Counted from the stretch's first letter, positions 1 to 9,254 are shown. The stretch: 64,000 bases of DNA from Balanoglossus misakiensis (GCA_040954595.2 CM082597.2:6076001-6140000); one strand, 5' to 3'. Program-made: numbers and translations. Notes: generated by a model not told the origin, from the letters alone.

Positions 1-410
1 TTAAAAAGTGCCAAAATGGCAATTTTGTCTTGGGTGGGGTCAGTCAGACTGCTTTTTTCGTAATATCAACCAAATTTAACACAGAATAGGCATATCATAT
101 GTCATCAGATCTTCGAATGTGACGAAAACAGTGTGTTTTTAGTGTTTTCTAAAAATGACCTTTTTTGGGTTAAAAAGTGCCAAAATGGCAATTTTGTCTT
201 GGGTGGGGTCAGTCAGACTGCTTTTTTTCGTAATATCAACCAAATTTTACACAGAATAGGCATATCATATGTCATCAGATCTTCGAATGTGACGAAAACA
301 GTGTGTTTTTAGTGTTTTCTAAAAATGACCTTTTTTGGGTTAAAAAGTGCCAAAATGGCAATTTTGTCTTGGGTGGGGTCAATAAGACTGACTTTTTTGG
401 AATCAGCACC
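1..410. repeat. Tandem satellite, about 170-bp unit, 2.4 copies
   Basis: A unit beginning TTAAAAAGTGCCAAAATGG starts at 1, 170 and 340. The first two copies are nearly identical (169 and 170 bp, differing mainly by one T in a T-run and one A/T change). The third diverges after about 60 bp. The array probably continues left of the window. Confidence 0.95.
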
Positions 411-1081
411 ATTTTTTACATAGAATGGACATCACCAACCTTCCTTACCAATGTTTTTATTTAAAGGCACCTATCTCCTAGGGTAATAACTTGTCATCAT
501 AGTCACTAATTGGTAAGGGTACTTGGAAGTATGACGTAATGATGACGTAATTGATTATTATATCAATTTTTTGCAATAATTAGATACTTTACTCAATCAG
601 CTTTCTGTTGATATCAAACACATCACAGTTTTCATCAGTACAATTGCACAGAGACATGTTTTGCAAAACCTCACATTTATACAAAATGTAGGTGAACAGA
701 ACACCATTTTCGTAAGGGTATTTTGACTTATGACGTCACTATGATGTCATGATTTGTCATATCACTTTTATTTTGTAATTAATGGAAAGCTTGTTTATTA
801 AGCTTTCTTTTGATACCAAATACATGCCTGTTGTTCGAGGTATACGTTCCGAGAGACAGTATTTTACAAGACTAATTTACCCCCTTACGTCAATTTATAT
901 GCACTTTTAGGCTTTCCTACATACGTTACCCAATATAATTTAGAAGCCAATAACTCGAAAACGCCCCGGTGCCCAGATGGCAAACAAAGTGAATTTTACT
1001 CAGTATATGATAGGCTTTCAGAAAAACATTGTCTAGAAAATTCCCCCAGGGGGGGGAGGTAAACCCCTACTGGCTCATGGT
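411..1081. other. AT-rich non-coding stretch next to the DIRS remnant
   Basis: No supported gene. Two loosely similar sub-blocks are present, each with a TATGACGT-like piece followed by a second TGACGT/TGATGTCAT motif and AAGCTTTC or AGCTTTC (480-620 and 700-830), suggesting an old tandem duplication. A G-run near 1048-1057 marks where homology to the DIRS RNase H region ends, so the 3' half of the DIRS element, where a tyrosine recombinase would be expected, is missing here. Confidence 0.5.
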
Positions 1082-2242
1082 CTATATGTGTGGCCTGTCC
1101 CATTTCATAAAATTTTTCTGAACAATCATTGGGCTCAGGGTCCATTCTGTTGGGAGAACTTTCCCGCGGGATAAACAGTCCGCTAGGAGATTTTTCTTCC
1201 CTGGTATGTGAGCTGCTTTCAGTTTGATCTCTTTCTGTAGACACCATTGCAGCATGTTCCACAGAAGAATACAAAGAGTTGGGGACTGGGTCCCCCCTTC
1301 CCTGTTTATGTAACTGACAACTGTTGAGTTGTCTACTCTCACCAGGACCACTTGACCTTTCACAATGTCTTTGAAATGTTGAAGCGAAAGGAATACCGCT
1401 TGCATTTCCAACCAATTGATATGTTTTGTCCTCTGGGTCTGTGACCACTGACCGGCAACTTGTTGCCCTTCCAGGTGACCTCCCCACCCCCAGTGGGAAG
1501 CATCTGTTGTCAATGTGAAATCTGCAGTTGGTTGATCCAACCTCGTTCCTTGTAACTGGTTGGCTGAATCTTCCCACCACTGCAGGTGACTGAGTAGGTG
1601 GGTTGAGATTGGTATGCGTGCTTGTAGATTTCTGGTTTGTGGCCTCCAATGGGCCAGAACATGAAGTTGGATTGGCCTCATGTGTAGACGTGCCCAAGGG
1701 ATTAGGTCTATACATGAGGCCATCAACCCCAATAACCTGAGAAACCATTGAACTGGTAGTTTTGTGTTTGATTTGATTACTGTAATACAATGATGTATGT
1801 CCCCTCTTCTGGTCGGTGAGGGAAAGACTAGGCCTTTCTTCAAATTGAAACTTGCTCCTAGAAACACGAAAATTTGTTTGGGAACAAGGTCGGACTTCTC
1901 TATGTTTAGAATCCATCCTAAACGAACAACTAGAGTCAACATTTCCCTGTTTTGACTCACCAATGTTTTTCTTACCGCTTGTCTGAGTAGCCAATCGTCT
2001 AGATATGCAAGCGGGAAGAGTGAGTTCCTCCTTAGGAATGCTAAAATCACTTTTACAATCTTTGTGAAGATTCTTGGTGCCGACGACAGGCCAAAGGGGA
2101 GGGCTCTGAATTGGTATATCTTGCCCTCGAAGGCAAAGCGAAGGAATTTTCTGTGTCCTTGGTAAATTGGAATATGAAAATATGCATCTGTTAAATCTAG
2201 TGATGTTGCCCAGTCTCCTTTCCTTAGACTCTGGATGACTGT
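1082..2242 (-). CDS. DIRS-type reverse transcriptase (C-terminal part) and RNase H
   Basis: About 390 codons on the minus strand, continuous with the half at 8696-9254 once the nested element is taken out. Going N to C there are the RT palm motif around DLTDAYFHIPI, the LPFGLSSAPRIF block, the catalytic YLDDWLL box, and then an RNase H domain with TTDASHWGWGG (first catalytic Asp), WLEMQAV (Glu), VRVDNSTVVSYIN (second Asp) and the HIPGKKNLLADCLSR motif (His/Asp). RT/RNase H of this type copies the element RNA into DNA. The frame ends soon after WDRPHI, just where family members usually continue, so it is 3'-truncated. A long overlapping frame (996-2285, same strand) looks like a shadow and lacks recombinase motifs. 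Confidence 0.85.
   Translation of the reverse strand, partial: TVIQSLRKGDWATSLDLTDAYFHIPIYQGHRKFLRFAFEGKIYQFRALPFGLSSAPRIFTKIVKVILAFLRRNSLFPLAYLDDWLLRQAVRKTLVSQNREMLTLVVRLGWILNIEKSDLVPKQIFVFLGASFNLKKGLVFPSPTRRGDIHHCITVIKSNTKLPVQWFLRLLGLMASCIDLIPWARLHMRPIQLHVLAHWRPQTRNLQARIPISTHLLSHLQWWEDSANQLQGTRLDQPTADFTLTTDASHWGWGGHLEGQQVAGQWSQTQRTKHINWLEMQAVFLSLQHFKDIVKGQVVLVRVDNSTVVSYINREGGTQSPTLCILLWNMLQWCLQKEIKLKAAHIPGKKNLLADCLSRGKVLPTEWTLSPMIVQKNFMKWDRPHI
2239..2242. other. Target-site duplication CTGT, left copy (right copy 8696-8699)
   Basis: CTGT directly precedes the element end TGTTACGATC at 2243 and directly follows the other end GATCGTAACA at 8695. Removing the element and one CTGT restores the uninterrupted DIRS RT frame, in which ...ETLRT runs straight into VIQSL.... 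Confidence 0.93.
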
Positions 2243-2678
2243 TGTTACGATCTGTATAAAGGTCAAATACGATTTCAAGGGTCAATTAATCAAGAGCTCG
2301 GAAATGACAATGTTTGATAGAATTTGATTTTATGTATTTGAAGTAGATAGGGAGAGCGGGTGTTTAACTGACTGCTGTGGTTGTCAATCATCACCGAACT
2401 GACTTTGTTATATAACACTTTATGTAAATTGGTACGTATAGAGTTGACTGATGCCCAATGAAATTGTAACACATTGTATTTGTGATATTTTACATGGTTA
2501 ACCACGCCTTGAGAAAAGTAATTATAAGACAACCTTGTTTCCAAAGTTGGGGGAGAATAATCTAACGGGAGATGGGAGTACCTCAGGCTACTGAGTTTGT
2601 TCCCTTCCTCATGTACTTTACTGGGCGTATTTGATGTACTGGAGTAGTTCTGGACAATAAATGAACGTGAATCAGATA
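2243..2678 (-). repeat. Left 436-bp inverted terminal repeat
   Basis: Reverse complement of 8260-8695 without a length change. I noticed one mismatch (near 2300). The inner boundary is sharp: after GAATCAGATA the two sides share nothing. Near-identity implies that both copies were made in one recent replication or conversion event. Confidence 0.93.
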
Positions 2679-2791
2679 CGTGTCTCCGTGGATCACTGTT
2701 CTCGTCAGAGCCCGATACCTCATCGCTACAGATTCCCCGATGCATGAACAATCATGAGAAACCAGCCGTAATACATGGTGGAGATACGTGG
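2679..2791 (+). other. Single-copy leader with putative primer-binding site
   Basis: About 97 bp of unique sequence ends in ...GTAATACA at 2775 and is followed by TGGTGGAGATACGTGG (2776-2791). A CA then TGG junction is what the end of a 5' LTR and a tRNA primer-binding site look like. I could not assign a tRNA. If correct, 2679-2775 would be what remains of a true 5' LTR end. Confidence 0.45.
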
Positions 2792-2850
2792 GTAGACGAA
2801 ACAAATCCATCGGAGACAGAAACGGCGACGTCCAGCGGAAAGATTACAGC

Positions 2851-3783
2851 ATGGATCGCGAGATGCTAAACGACATGAACAGTCAAATATCGGAAATACG
2901 ACAGGTTACACTCAGAGCTGGAGGTCAGGTAGGCCCAGGTTTCTTTTCGGCTACAGAGACTGAGAATGCACACCGATGGTGGAAAAGATATATAGACTTT
3001 GCTGACTTTAAGCAATGGTCAGACGAGAAACGGCTTAAAGGAATCGGACTATATTTGACTGGTGAAGCGGAGCGATGGTTCTACAGACTGTCTGCTGAAA
3101 AGAAAAATGACTTGAGGACACTGCAAAATGTCTTCCTCGCTCGTTTTGATAAGTGGCTGTATGACGAGAAACTGTTTCGCCTGAAGCAACTGCCGGACCA
3201 GACTGTTGAACAATATGCGGAATTAATATGTGAAAAAGCAGAAAAAGCGAAAAAGACTGATGAGGAAATACTATCTTTCTTCATGAACGGACTGAGACCG
3301 GACATACTAAAGTTCGTAGCGGGAATGTCACCTAAGGATTTCGAAACAGCGTACAAACATGCTCGAACAGCAGAGGTCGTGGCAGGATTACCAGAGACAG
3401 ACGAGCCAGAAGCGGGTCTTTTACAACAAATCTCAACACGGATTGACGAGATGAAACAAGAAGATCAAGAAATGAAGACCAAATCAAGCGCGGCAGATCA
3501 TCGAGGACGATCGACAAAAAGAGAGAAGAAATCACCGAATTACAGAGCAAGAGAACGAACAATAGACTATAAGGTAAAGAGGAACAGATATAATTTTACT
3601 GGGCACTCTACCCAACGTTTTCCTCGACATAGTCAATTTAATTCTCGTGCATGTTTTAATTGTGGGCGTTACGATCATATAGCTAGAAATTGTTCAAAAT
3701 ATGCGTTCTCTGGAAATGTTTCGAAAGTAGTCGGAAATTTTATTTTGATGGATCGTCCGACAGGAGGTCATGTACAGGTATAA
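2851..3783 (+). CDS. gag: Ty3/gypsy Gag polyprotein
   Basis: The open frame extends up to 2788 but the first ATG is at 2851, giving 310 residues. A capsid-like region (HRWWKRYIDFADF ... GEAERWFYRLS) lies near the N-terminus. A basic linker follows, and a CX2CX4HX4C zinc knuckle (C-F-N-C ... H ... C) sits at about 3651-3692 near the C-terminus. Gag would form the virus-like particle and bind element RNA. It ends at TAA 3781-3783, overlapping the pol frame, which lies in the -1 register. No internal stop is seen, so this part looks intact. Confidence 0.9.
   Translation: MDREMLNDMNSQISEIRQVTLRAGGQVGPGFFSATETENAHRWWKRYIDFADFKQWSDEKRLKGIGLYLTGEAERWFYRLSAEKKNDLRTLQNVFLARFDKWLYDEKLFRLKQLPDQTVEQYAELICEKAEKAKKTDEEILSFFMNGLRPDILKFVAGMSPKDFETAYKHARTAEVVAGLPETDEPEAGLLQQISTRIDEMKQEDQEMKTKSSAADHRGRSTKREKKSPNYRARERTIDYKVKRNRYNFTGHSTQRFPRHSQFNSRACFNCGRYDHIARNCSKYAFSGNVSKVVGNFILMDRPTGGHVQV
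3735..3741 (+). promoter_or_regulatory. Candidate -1 ribosomal frameshift site A AAT TTT
   Basis: In the gag frame the codons GGA AAT TTT place the heptamer A-AAT-TTT exactly in X-XXY-YYZ register, 42 bases before the gag stop. A -1 slip here enters the pol frame, which is open from 3690 onward. This explains how pol is made without its own start. A downstream pseudoknot was not modelled. Confidence 0.7.
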
Positions 3784-6700
3784 ATGCACTCGGGAAAGAG
3801 GGTGCCTATAATGTTAAAGATGGTGTAAACTTTGTTAACAAAGATAGGTGTGTTTTTCATGAGAATGTTATTCCAATTTCAATATGTCATGAAAAAGTGA
3901 CGTCATTAATTGATACTGGAGCACATATTACTGTAGCTCCTATTCGGTTGTTAGAGCTAGTACCCGCTCTAAAGAATTATCCGATGTTCAAGTCCAGATA
4001 TAATTGTGTACAAACAGCAAACGAAGACAAATTGAAGGTAGTTGGATTTATGAAAATACCTGCTTTTATTGGGAATAAGCGTGTATTACTGTATGTTAAT
4101 TTAGTTGAGTCTCTTCAGCATAATCTGATTTTGGGACTTGATTTTATGAAGCGTTATAGAGCTGTTATTGATTTCAAGGGTAATATTTTAAGATTACAAT
4201 CAGACGTACCGTTAAGAACCAATGTTGATGTTAACATTCCACCTGGAAGTGAAATAGTTATTTCAGTGAAAGTACCGTATAAATATCTTACTGGAGTTTT
4301 AGGTTGTATTTCTGATAAACGAACACGCTTAACCCCGGGTATTTTGGTAGCTAAGGGGTTGGCCTATTCGAATAAGAATTTTCTTCCCATGCGAGTTGTA
4401 AACACTTTGGATACTGTGGTCAAAATTAAGAAAAACAGTGTTGTTGGAATGTTTTCGCCCTTGCCCCGTAATAGTGAAATAGTCCCACTCGATAATACTG
4501 CCGTTAATTGTGTCTCACCTCAAGGGCCCCGTACACAGAAAGAGACGGATTATTTGATGGGTCAATTGAAATTTAATGAATTAGAGATAACTAAGGCACA
4601 GCGTAAACAGCTTAGAGATGTTTTACTGCACAATATGGAAGCTTTTGTTGATTCTAGTGGTCGTTTAGGCAACTGTGATGTAATCAAACATACAATACGA
4701 TTACAAGAGGGTGCTGCCCCGTTCCGTCGCCCACCTTACCGAGTAACGCCTGAGAAAAGGCGTGAACTTGAGCGACAAGTTGATCAGCTGTTAGAACAAA
4801 ATATTATCGAGCCGTCCACTTCACCATTTGCTAGTCCAGTAGTTTTAGTCAAAAAGCCTGATGGTTCGTGGCGTTTTTGCACAGATTTCCGTCATTTGAA
4901 TAATATTACAGTGCCTGATTCGTTTCCTTTACCCAGAACTGACGAATCTCTTGAAATGTTAGGCAAGAATAAGCCTCAGTATTTTTCGACGCTTGATTTA
5001 CAGTCAGGATTTTTTCAATTGGAATTAGACGAAGAGAGCAGACCAAAAACAGCTTTTGTCACACATCAAGGTTTATATCAATACAGGAGACTTGCCCAGG
5101 GGTTGCGAAATAGTCCCAGTTGTTTTCAGCGTACTATGCAACACGTGTTACGCAATATTATGTGGCAATATGTGTTATGTTATATCGATGATATTATTAT
5201 ATTTAGCAGCTCTTTTGAGGAGCATCTACAACACATTGATACTGTCCTAACCAGGTTACGTCAAGCTGGATTGAAATTAAAACCCAGCAAATGTCAATTT
5301 ATGAGAAAGAGTGTTAAATTTTTGGGTCATATTATCAGTAAGGATGGAATTGCGGTTGATGAGAGTAAAGTAACAGCTGTTAAAGAATATCCCCGTCCTC
5401 ATACTGTCACACAGCTGAAATCATTTTTGGGGTTGGCCAATTATTATAGAAAGTTTATAAAGAATTTCTCGATCATTGCAAGGCCTCTGCATAAATTGTT
5501 GGGAAAGGACACGAAATTTGAATGGGATGATCGATGCGAACATGCATTTGAGAAATTAAAACATGTCCTGTGTCAAGCACCAATTCTAGGGTATCCTGAT
5601 ATGAATGAAAATTTCATAATTTATACCGATAGTTCCACCCTTGCCCTGGGGTTTGTTTTAGCTCAACGACAGAATGGTGTTGAACGAGTGATTTTATATG
5701 GGGGTCGAAGTTTAAACTGTCACGAAAGAAATTACTCAATTACAGAATTGGAAGCTTTGGCCGTCATTCATGCTATCCGACAATGTGATCACTATGTACG
5801 GAGCAACCATGTCACTATAGTGACTGATCACTCCAATCTGACTTACATGTTTAAACAGAAAATACCAAGGGGGCGTATTGGCCGTTGGATAATGACCATG
5901 CAGCAGTACGATTACGAAATTATCTATAGACCTGGTAAGAAACACATGAATGCTGACGGGTTGTCAAGGGGACCATATCAACAATGTGAGGGGTACAAGT
6001 CCGACGTCACTGATTTAGAGCATGCGCCTGAAATGAATTACAAGCCTAACAGTCAGTTTCCAATGGTAGATAAGTGTGTAAACACTGAGCCCATAAACTC
6101 ACCTTGTATAAATAATATACATACAGGGCAACAAACCGAACCTGAGGTTCATAATTCTGCTAATAGTGAGGACACATCTGGGTATGGGATTTTACTTAAC
6201 AGTTCTAACGACACTTCTAACACTGACGTGGAGGAAAATGCTTCCAACACTGAAGTGGATAAAACATTCGACAGTGAGGTGCAATCACGAATGAAGGGAG
6301 AACAGAAAAAGGATGATTATTTGAATAAATTTCTTAATTATTTAGAGAATAATGAGTTACCAACTGATCAAAAGTTAGCTCGTAAATTTGTTAGTATGGC
6401 TCCAAATTATGACATTGTTGACGGGGTTTTGTATCATTTTTGGAAACCTACGGGGAAATCAGCTGGTAAATTAGATTGTGTTAGACAGGTTGTGATACCT
6501 AAGTCCTTAAGAAATTATGTTCTGCGGTGGGCTCATGATTGTGTTTTAGCGGGACATTTGGGATACACTAAAACGTTGGGAGTTTTAAGACAGAGGTATT
6601 TTTGGGAAAGGATGCCCCGGGATGTTAATATGTACGTAAAGACATGCGCACATTGTCACACACGAAAGAGAGCCACACCCCCTACTCATGCTAAGTTGTT

Positions 6701-7595
6701 ACCTATTCCAGTATCAGGACCCTGGGACCGACTGGATATGGATATTGTGGGACCCCTCCCTAGAACGTATGATGGTCATAAATACATCTTAGTACTTACT
6801 GATTACTTTACTAAATTTCCACTAGCATATCCATTACGTAATGCAAGAGCTGAGACAGTCGCTAAGATCTTGTTTGATGAAGTAATTGCTACTTATGGCA
6901 GCCCCAGAGTTTTGCTGAGTGATCAGGGATCGAATTTTTTATCCCAAGTAGTTCGTGAAACTTGCAAATTTTTCAACATCCAGAGGAAAGTTTCGACCCC
7001 TTATCGTCCACAGACTAATGGCCTTACAGAGCGTTTCAATGGTTGCCTAGTCGACATGCTGTCCATGTTTGTCGATAGTAAACAGAAAGATTGGGATCGG
7101 TACCTAAGTTCAGTGCTTTTCGCTTATAGAGTTAGCCCTCAAGAGTCCAGTGGGTTCAGTCCTTATTATCTGTTATATGGTCGGCATCCCACATTGCCCA
7201 TGGATGTTGAATTCCAGCCAGTTGAGGGGAGGACGAGAAATATAGATACACACCTTAAACATTTAGCTGCTAAAAGGGAGATAGCTCATAAAATCGCCAA
7301 AGAGAATATAGATCGATATCAACAGAATATGAAGGACCGTTATGATCAAAATATCCAACGGTCACAAAATCTTAAAGTGGGGGATCCTGTATATTTATAC
7401 ACACCATCTGTTAAACCAGGAGTTAATAAGAAATTCGTACATAAGTGGACAGGTCCTTACATTATTTCTGAGAAGGTGGGTCCTGTTAATTATAAGTTGC
7501 GTTTCATAAATAGCACCAGGAATTATCGTAAGGTCATTCATGTAAATAGACTAAAAAGAGCTTATTTGCGGCCCTCAGAGTTTGAATCATCCTAA
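3741..7595 (+). CDS. pol: Ty3/gypsy Pol: protease, RT, RNase H, integrase
   Basis: The frame is open from 3690 and is probably entered by -1 frameshifting near 3741. In order it holds an aspartic protease with the DTG triad in SLIDTGAHI (about 3905), reverse transcriptase with FCTDFRHLN, STLDLQSGFFQ, and the catalytic YIDD (about 5185), RNase H with YTDSS (about 5625), TELEAL and VTDHSNL, and integrase with an HHCC zinc finger (GHLGYTK ... CAHCHTRK, about 6550-6665). The integrase DDE residues lie in LDMDIVG (6735), SDQGSNF (6920) and TERFNG (7027). A GPY/F-like tail (KWTGPYIISEKVGPVNYKL) follows. These place it among chromoviruses of the Ty3/gypsy group. The frame is closed by TAA at 7593-7595, yet the same frame continues into a chromodomain. 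All catalytic residues I can check are present. Confidence 0.93.
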   Translation, partial: YFDGSSDRRSCTGINALGKEGAYNVKDGVNFVNKDRCVFHENVIPISICHEKVTSLIDTGAHITVAPIRLLELVPALKNYPMFKSRYNCVQTANEDKLKVVGFMKIPAFIGNKRVLLYVNLVESLQHNLILGLDFMKRYRAVIDFKGNILRLQSDVPLRTNVDVNIPPGSEIVISVKVPYKYLTGVLGCISDKRTRLTPGILVAKGLAYSNKNFLPMRVVNTLDTVVKIKKNSVVGMFSPLPRNSEIVPLDNTAVNCVSPQGPRTQKETDYLMGQLKFNELEITKAQRKQLRDVLLHNMEAFVDSSGRLGNCDVIKHTIRLQEGAAPFRRPPYRVTPEKRRELERQVDQLLEQNIIEPSTSPFASPVVLVKKPDGSWRFCTDFRHLNNITVPDSFPLPRTDESLEMLGKNKPQYFSTLDLQSGFFQLELDEESRPKTAFVTHQGLYQYRRLAQGLRNSPSCFQRTMQHVLRNIMWQYVLCYIDDIIIFSSSFEEHLQHIDTVLTRLRQAGLKLKPSKCQFMRKSVKFLGHIISKDGIAVDESKVTAVKEYPRPHTVTQLKSFLGLANYYRKFIKNFSIIARPLHKLLGKDTKFEWDDRCEHAFEKLKHVLCQAPILGYPDMNENFIIYTDSSTLALGFVLAQRQNGVERVILYGGRSLNCHERNYSITELEALAVIHAIRQCDHYVRSNHVTIVTDHSNLTYMFKQKIPRGRIGRWIMTMQQYDYEIIYRPGKKHMNADGLSRGPYQQCEGYKSDVTDLEHAPEMNYKPNSQFPMVDKCVNTEPINSPCINNIHTGQQTEPEVHNSANSEDTSGYGILLNSSNDTSNTDVEENASNTEVDKTFDSEVQSRMKGEQKKDDYLNKFLNYLENNELPTDQKLARKFVSMAPNYDIVDGVLYHFWKPTGKSAGKLDCVRQVVIPKSLRNYVLRWAHDCVLAGHLGYTKTLGVLRQRYFWERMPRDVNMYVKTCAHCHTRKRATPPTHAKLLPIPVSGPWDRLDMDIVGPLPRTYDGHKYILVLTDYFTKFPLAYPLRNARAETVAKILFDEVIATYGSPRVLLSDQGSNFLSQVVRETCKFFNIQRKVSTPYRPQTNGLTERFNGCLVDMLSMFVDSKQKDWDRYLSSVLFAYRVSPQESSGFSPYYLLYGRHPTLPMDVEFQPVEGRTRNIDTHLKHLAAKREIAHKIAKENIDRYQQNMKDRYDQNIQRSQNLKVGDPVYLYTPSVKPGVNKKFVHKWTGPYIISEKVGPVNYKLRFINSTRNYRKVIHVNRLKRAYLRPSEFESS

Positions 7596-8015
7596 TCTGA
7601 TGAGTCGGGTGACGAAAACAATGTCCCAGAAACCACAAATTATGAAAATGGGACCGAAATACGTCAAAGTCCAGAAGCAGAAACATATGTAGAATCAGAA
7701 AATGGTTCTGATCAAATTGAGGGATTGGGATTGAGAGATTTGTCGTCAAGGACAAATCCCAGTGCTTTCGATGAAACTGACAACAATGGAAATTGTCAGA
7801 CTAATGTTTCTGAGCCATTTTACGATATAGACAATGTGTTAAAGGGTCGATATAGAAATGGGAAATTACAGTATTTGGTTAAGTGGAAGAATTATTCAAA
7901 CAAACATAATACGTGGGAGGATGAAGACAATTTGAATGAAACTGCGAAAGAGTATTTGATAAGAAATCCTGTAAAGATACAAGGGAAACAGGTTATAGCA
8001 CATTTGCACATTTAA
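7596..8015 (+). pseudogene. Chromodomain tail of Pol, cut off by one in-frame stop
   Basis: This is in the same frame as pol and open directly after the TAA at 7593-7595. It starts with an acidic Ser/Asp/Glu-rich linker and ends with a chromodomain: YDIDNVLKGRY, LQYLVKWKNYS and NTWEDEDNL (about 7820-7935), with the aromatic cage positions Y, W and W visible. In chromoviruses this domain is fused to integrase and steers integration toward particular chromatin. Here a single nonsense codon separates the two. It could be a loss-of-function change in this copy, or be read through. There is no good independent start, since the first in-frame initiator-like codon lies well inside the linker. Confidence 0.8.
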
Positions 8016-8044
8016 ATCTATGGACAGAGAAATATATGCGTAAC

Positions 8045-8066
8045 AGAAAAAAACGGAAAAGGGAGA
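8045..8066 (+). other. Putative polypurine tract
   Basis: A purine run of mixed A and G with a single C interruption lies 30 bp after the chromodomain stop, where Ty3/gypsy elements place the plus-strand primer. A TG that could begin a 3' LTR follows at 8071. The next 190 bp (8071-8259) are single copy in this window. Confidence 0.55.
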
Positions 8067-8259
8067 CACGTGGTTGAGTGAATTGAAAATGTGAATATGA
8101 CTGAGAGGTATGAGTGTTGGCCGGCCTGTATGAGTGAGTGTACGATTGGCGTGTCCCTTGATTCGTTTAATGTTACGTAAGTTGTCGAATGACATTTTAT
8201 TATCCGTTGTTTGCTGAGTTTAGTTGTAAGAGCTGTGCAACCTGGTTCCCGTGTCACTA

Positions 8260-8695
8260 TATCTGATTCACGTTCATTTATTGTCCAGAACTACTCCAGT
8301 ACATCAAATACGCCCAGTAAAGTACATGAGGAAGGGAACAAACTCAGTAGCCTGAGGTACTCCCATCTCCCGTTAGATTATTCTCCCCCAACTTTGGAAA
8401 CAAGGTTGTCTTATAATTACTTTTCTCAAGGCGTGGTTAACCATGTAAAATATCACAAATACAATGTGTTACAATTTCATTGGGCATCAGTCAACTCTAT
8501 ACGTACCAATTTACATAAAGTGTTATATAACAAAGTCAGTTCGGTGATGATTGACAACCACAGCAGTCAGTTAAACACCCGCTCTCCCTATCTACTTCAA
8601 ATACATAAAATCAAATTCTATCAAACATTGTCATTTCAGAGCTCTTGATTAATTGACCCTTGAAATCGTATTTGACCTTTATACAGATCGTAACA
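8260..8695 (+). repeat. Right 436-bp inverted terminal repeat
   Basis: Inverted copy of 2243-2678, ending CAGATCGTAACA and followed by the CTGT target duplicate. It contains a TATA-like TTATATAA at about 8523, which could serve as a promoter in a true LTR. Confidence 0.93.
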
Positions 8696-9254
8696 CTGTG
8701 CGTAAAGTTTCCATTTTGAAATGATCTTTTCTCAAGAAGAAATTTAAGGGACGGAGATTTAGCACTGGACGAAAACCTCCGGATTTTTTTGGAACAATGA
8801 ACAGATGACTGTAGAAACCGTTTTGAGCCAAATTCTGTGGGACCATTTCGATGGCCCTCTTGCTTAATAGCACAGATATTTCCTCCCTTATGCAATTTGC
8901 TTGCGCTTTGCTTTGAGGACAGGGGGTTTCCTTTACACCCTTGGAAAGTGGAGGTTGTGATAGAAATTCTAGTTTGTAACCCTCCTTTATTACATCTAGC
9001 ACCCAAGCGTCCTGTGTTATGGATTGCCATTCCTTTTGAAAATATCCTAGTCTTCCCCCCACCGGAATATTTGGTAAGGGAAGTGTTTGAAAGTCATTGT
9101 TTCTCACCAAATTTGAAGGAATTGCCAGCTTGAGGGGTTTTAAATTCCCCAGCCTTGGGTTTGGGTGAGCTATAGTTGCGAAAATACCTGTTTGGTTTGG
9201 TATTTTGAGATCTAGGGTTCTCTCTTTGACCTTTTCCCTGGTGAAAAGGGTCAA
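8696..9254 (-). CDS. DIRS-type RT, N-terminal part
   Basis: Minus-strand ORF holding the amino-terminal RT of the DIRS element: a connector, an EEISVLLSKRAIEMVP block, then YSHLFIVPKKSGGFRPVLNL and RPLNFFLRKDHFKMETLRT, the standard fingers-region motifs before the palm. It runs directly into the half at 1082-2242 once the inserted element and one CTGT are ignored. Between 9255 and 9431 the gag end and RT start are separated by stops and a probable frameshift. Confidence 0.85.

Larger units (their letters stand above)
2243..8695 (+). mobile_element. Chromodomain Ty3/gypsy-type element bounded by 436-bp inverted repeats
   Basis: The 6453-bp unit carries gag and pol (protease, RT, RNase H, integrase, chromodomain) on the plus strand and has a 4-bp CTGT target duplication. 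Its ends begin TGTTACGATCTG and finish CAGATCGTAACA, the TG...CA form used by retroviral-type integrases. A normal member would have two DIRECT long terminal repeats. Here the two 436-bp terminal copies (2243-2678 and 8260-8695) are the same length, near-identical and in OPPOSITE orientation. A putative primer-binding site (2776) and polypurine tract (8045-8066) lie inside, separated from the repeats by single-copy stretches of about 97 and 190 bp. It inserted into a DIRS RT gene. Ginger transposons and DIRS/Ngaro elements are known to have inverted ends, but their protein sets differ. Confidence 0.9.

Noticed and set aside
1-410. Direct repeats at the window start considered as a CRISPR array
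   Set aside because: Whole 170-bp units are repeated with no unique spacers, and the DNA is animal.
996-2285. 429-codon frame overlapping the DIRS RT/RNase H on the same strand
   Set aside because: DIRS elements can have overlapping ORFs, but this frame lacks the R...HxxR...Y recombinase pattern and runs exactly across conserved RT/RNase H codons, so it is a shadow.
2290-2751. 153-codon minus-strand frame and its twin at 8211-8648
   Set aside because: Both are the inverted terminal repeat read through; no domain, and each includes different flanks.
7598-7618. CTGATGA-GTC-GGGT-GAC-GAAA, a perfect-looking hammerhead ribozyme core
   Set aside because: Stems I and III cannot be formed with nearby sequence, and the site is an acidic Ser/Asp/Glu coding linker whose codons naturally produce such a string.
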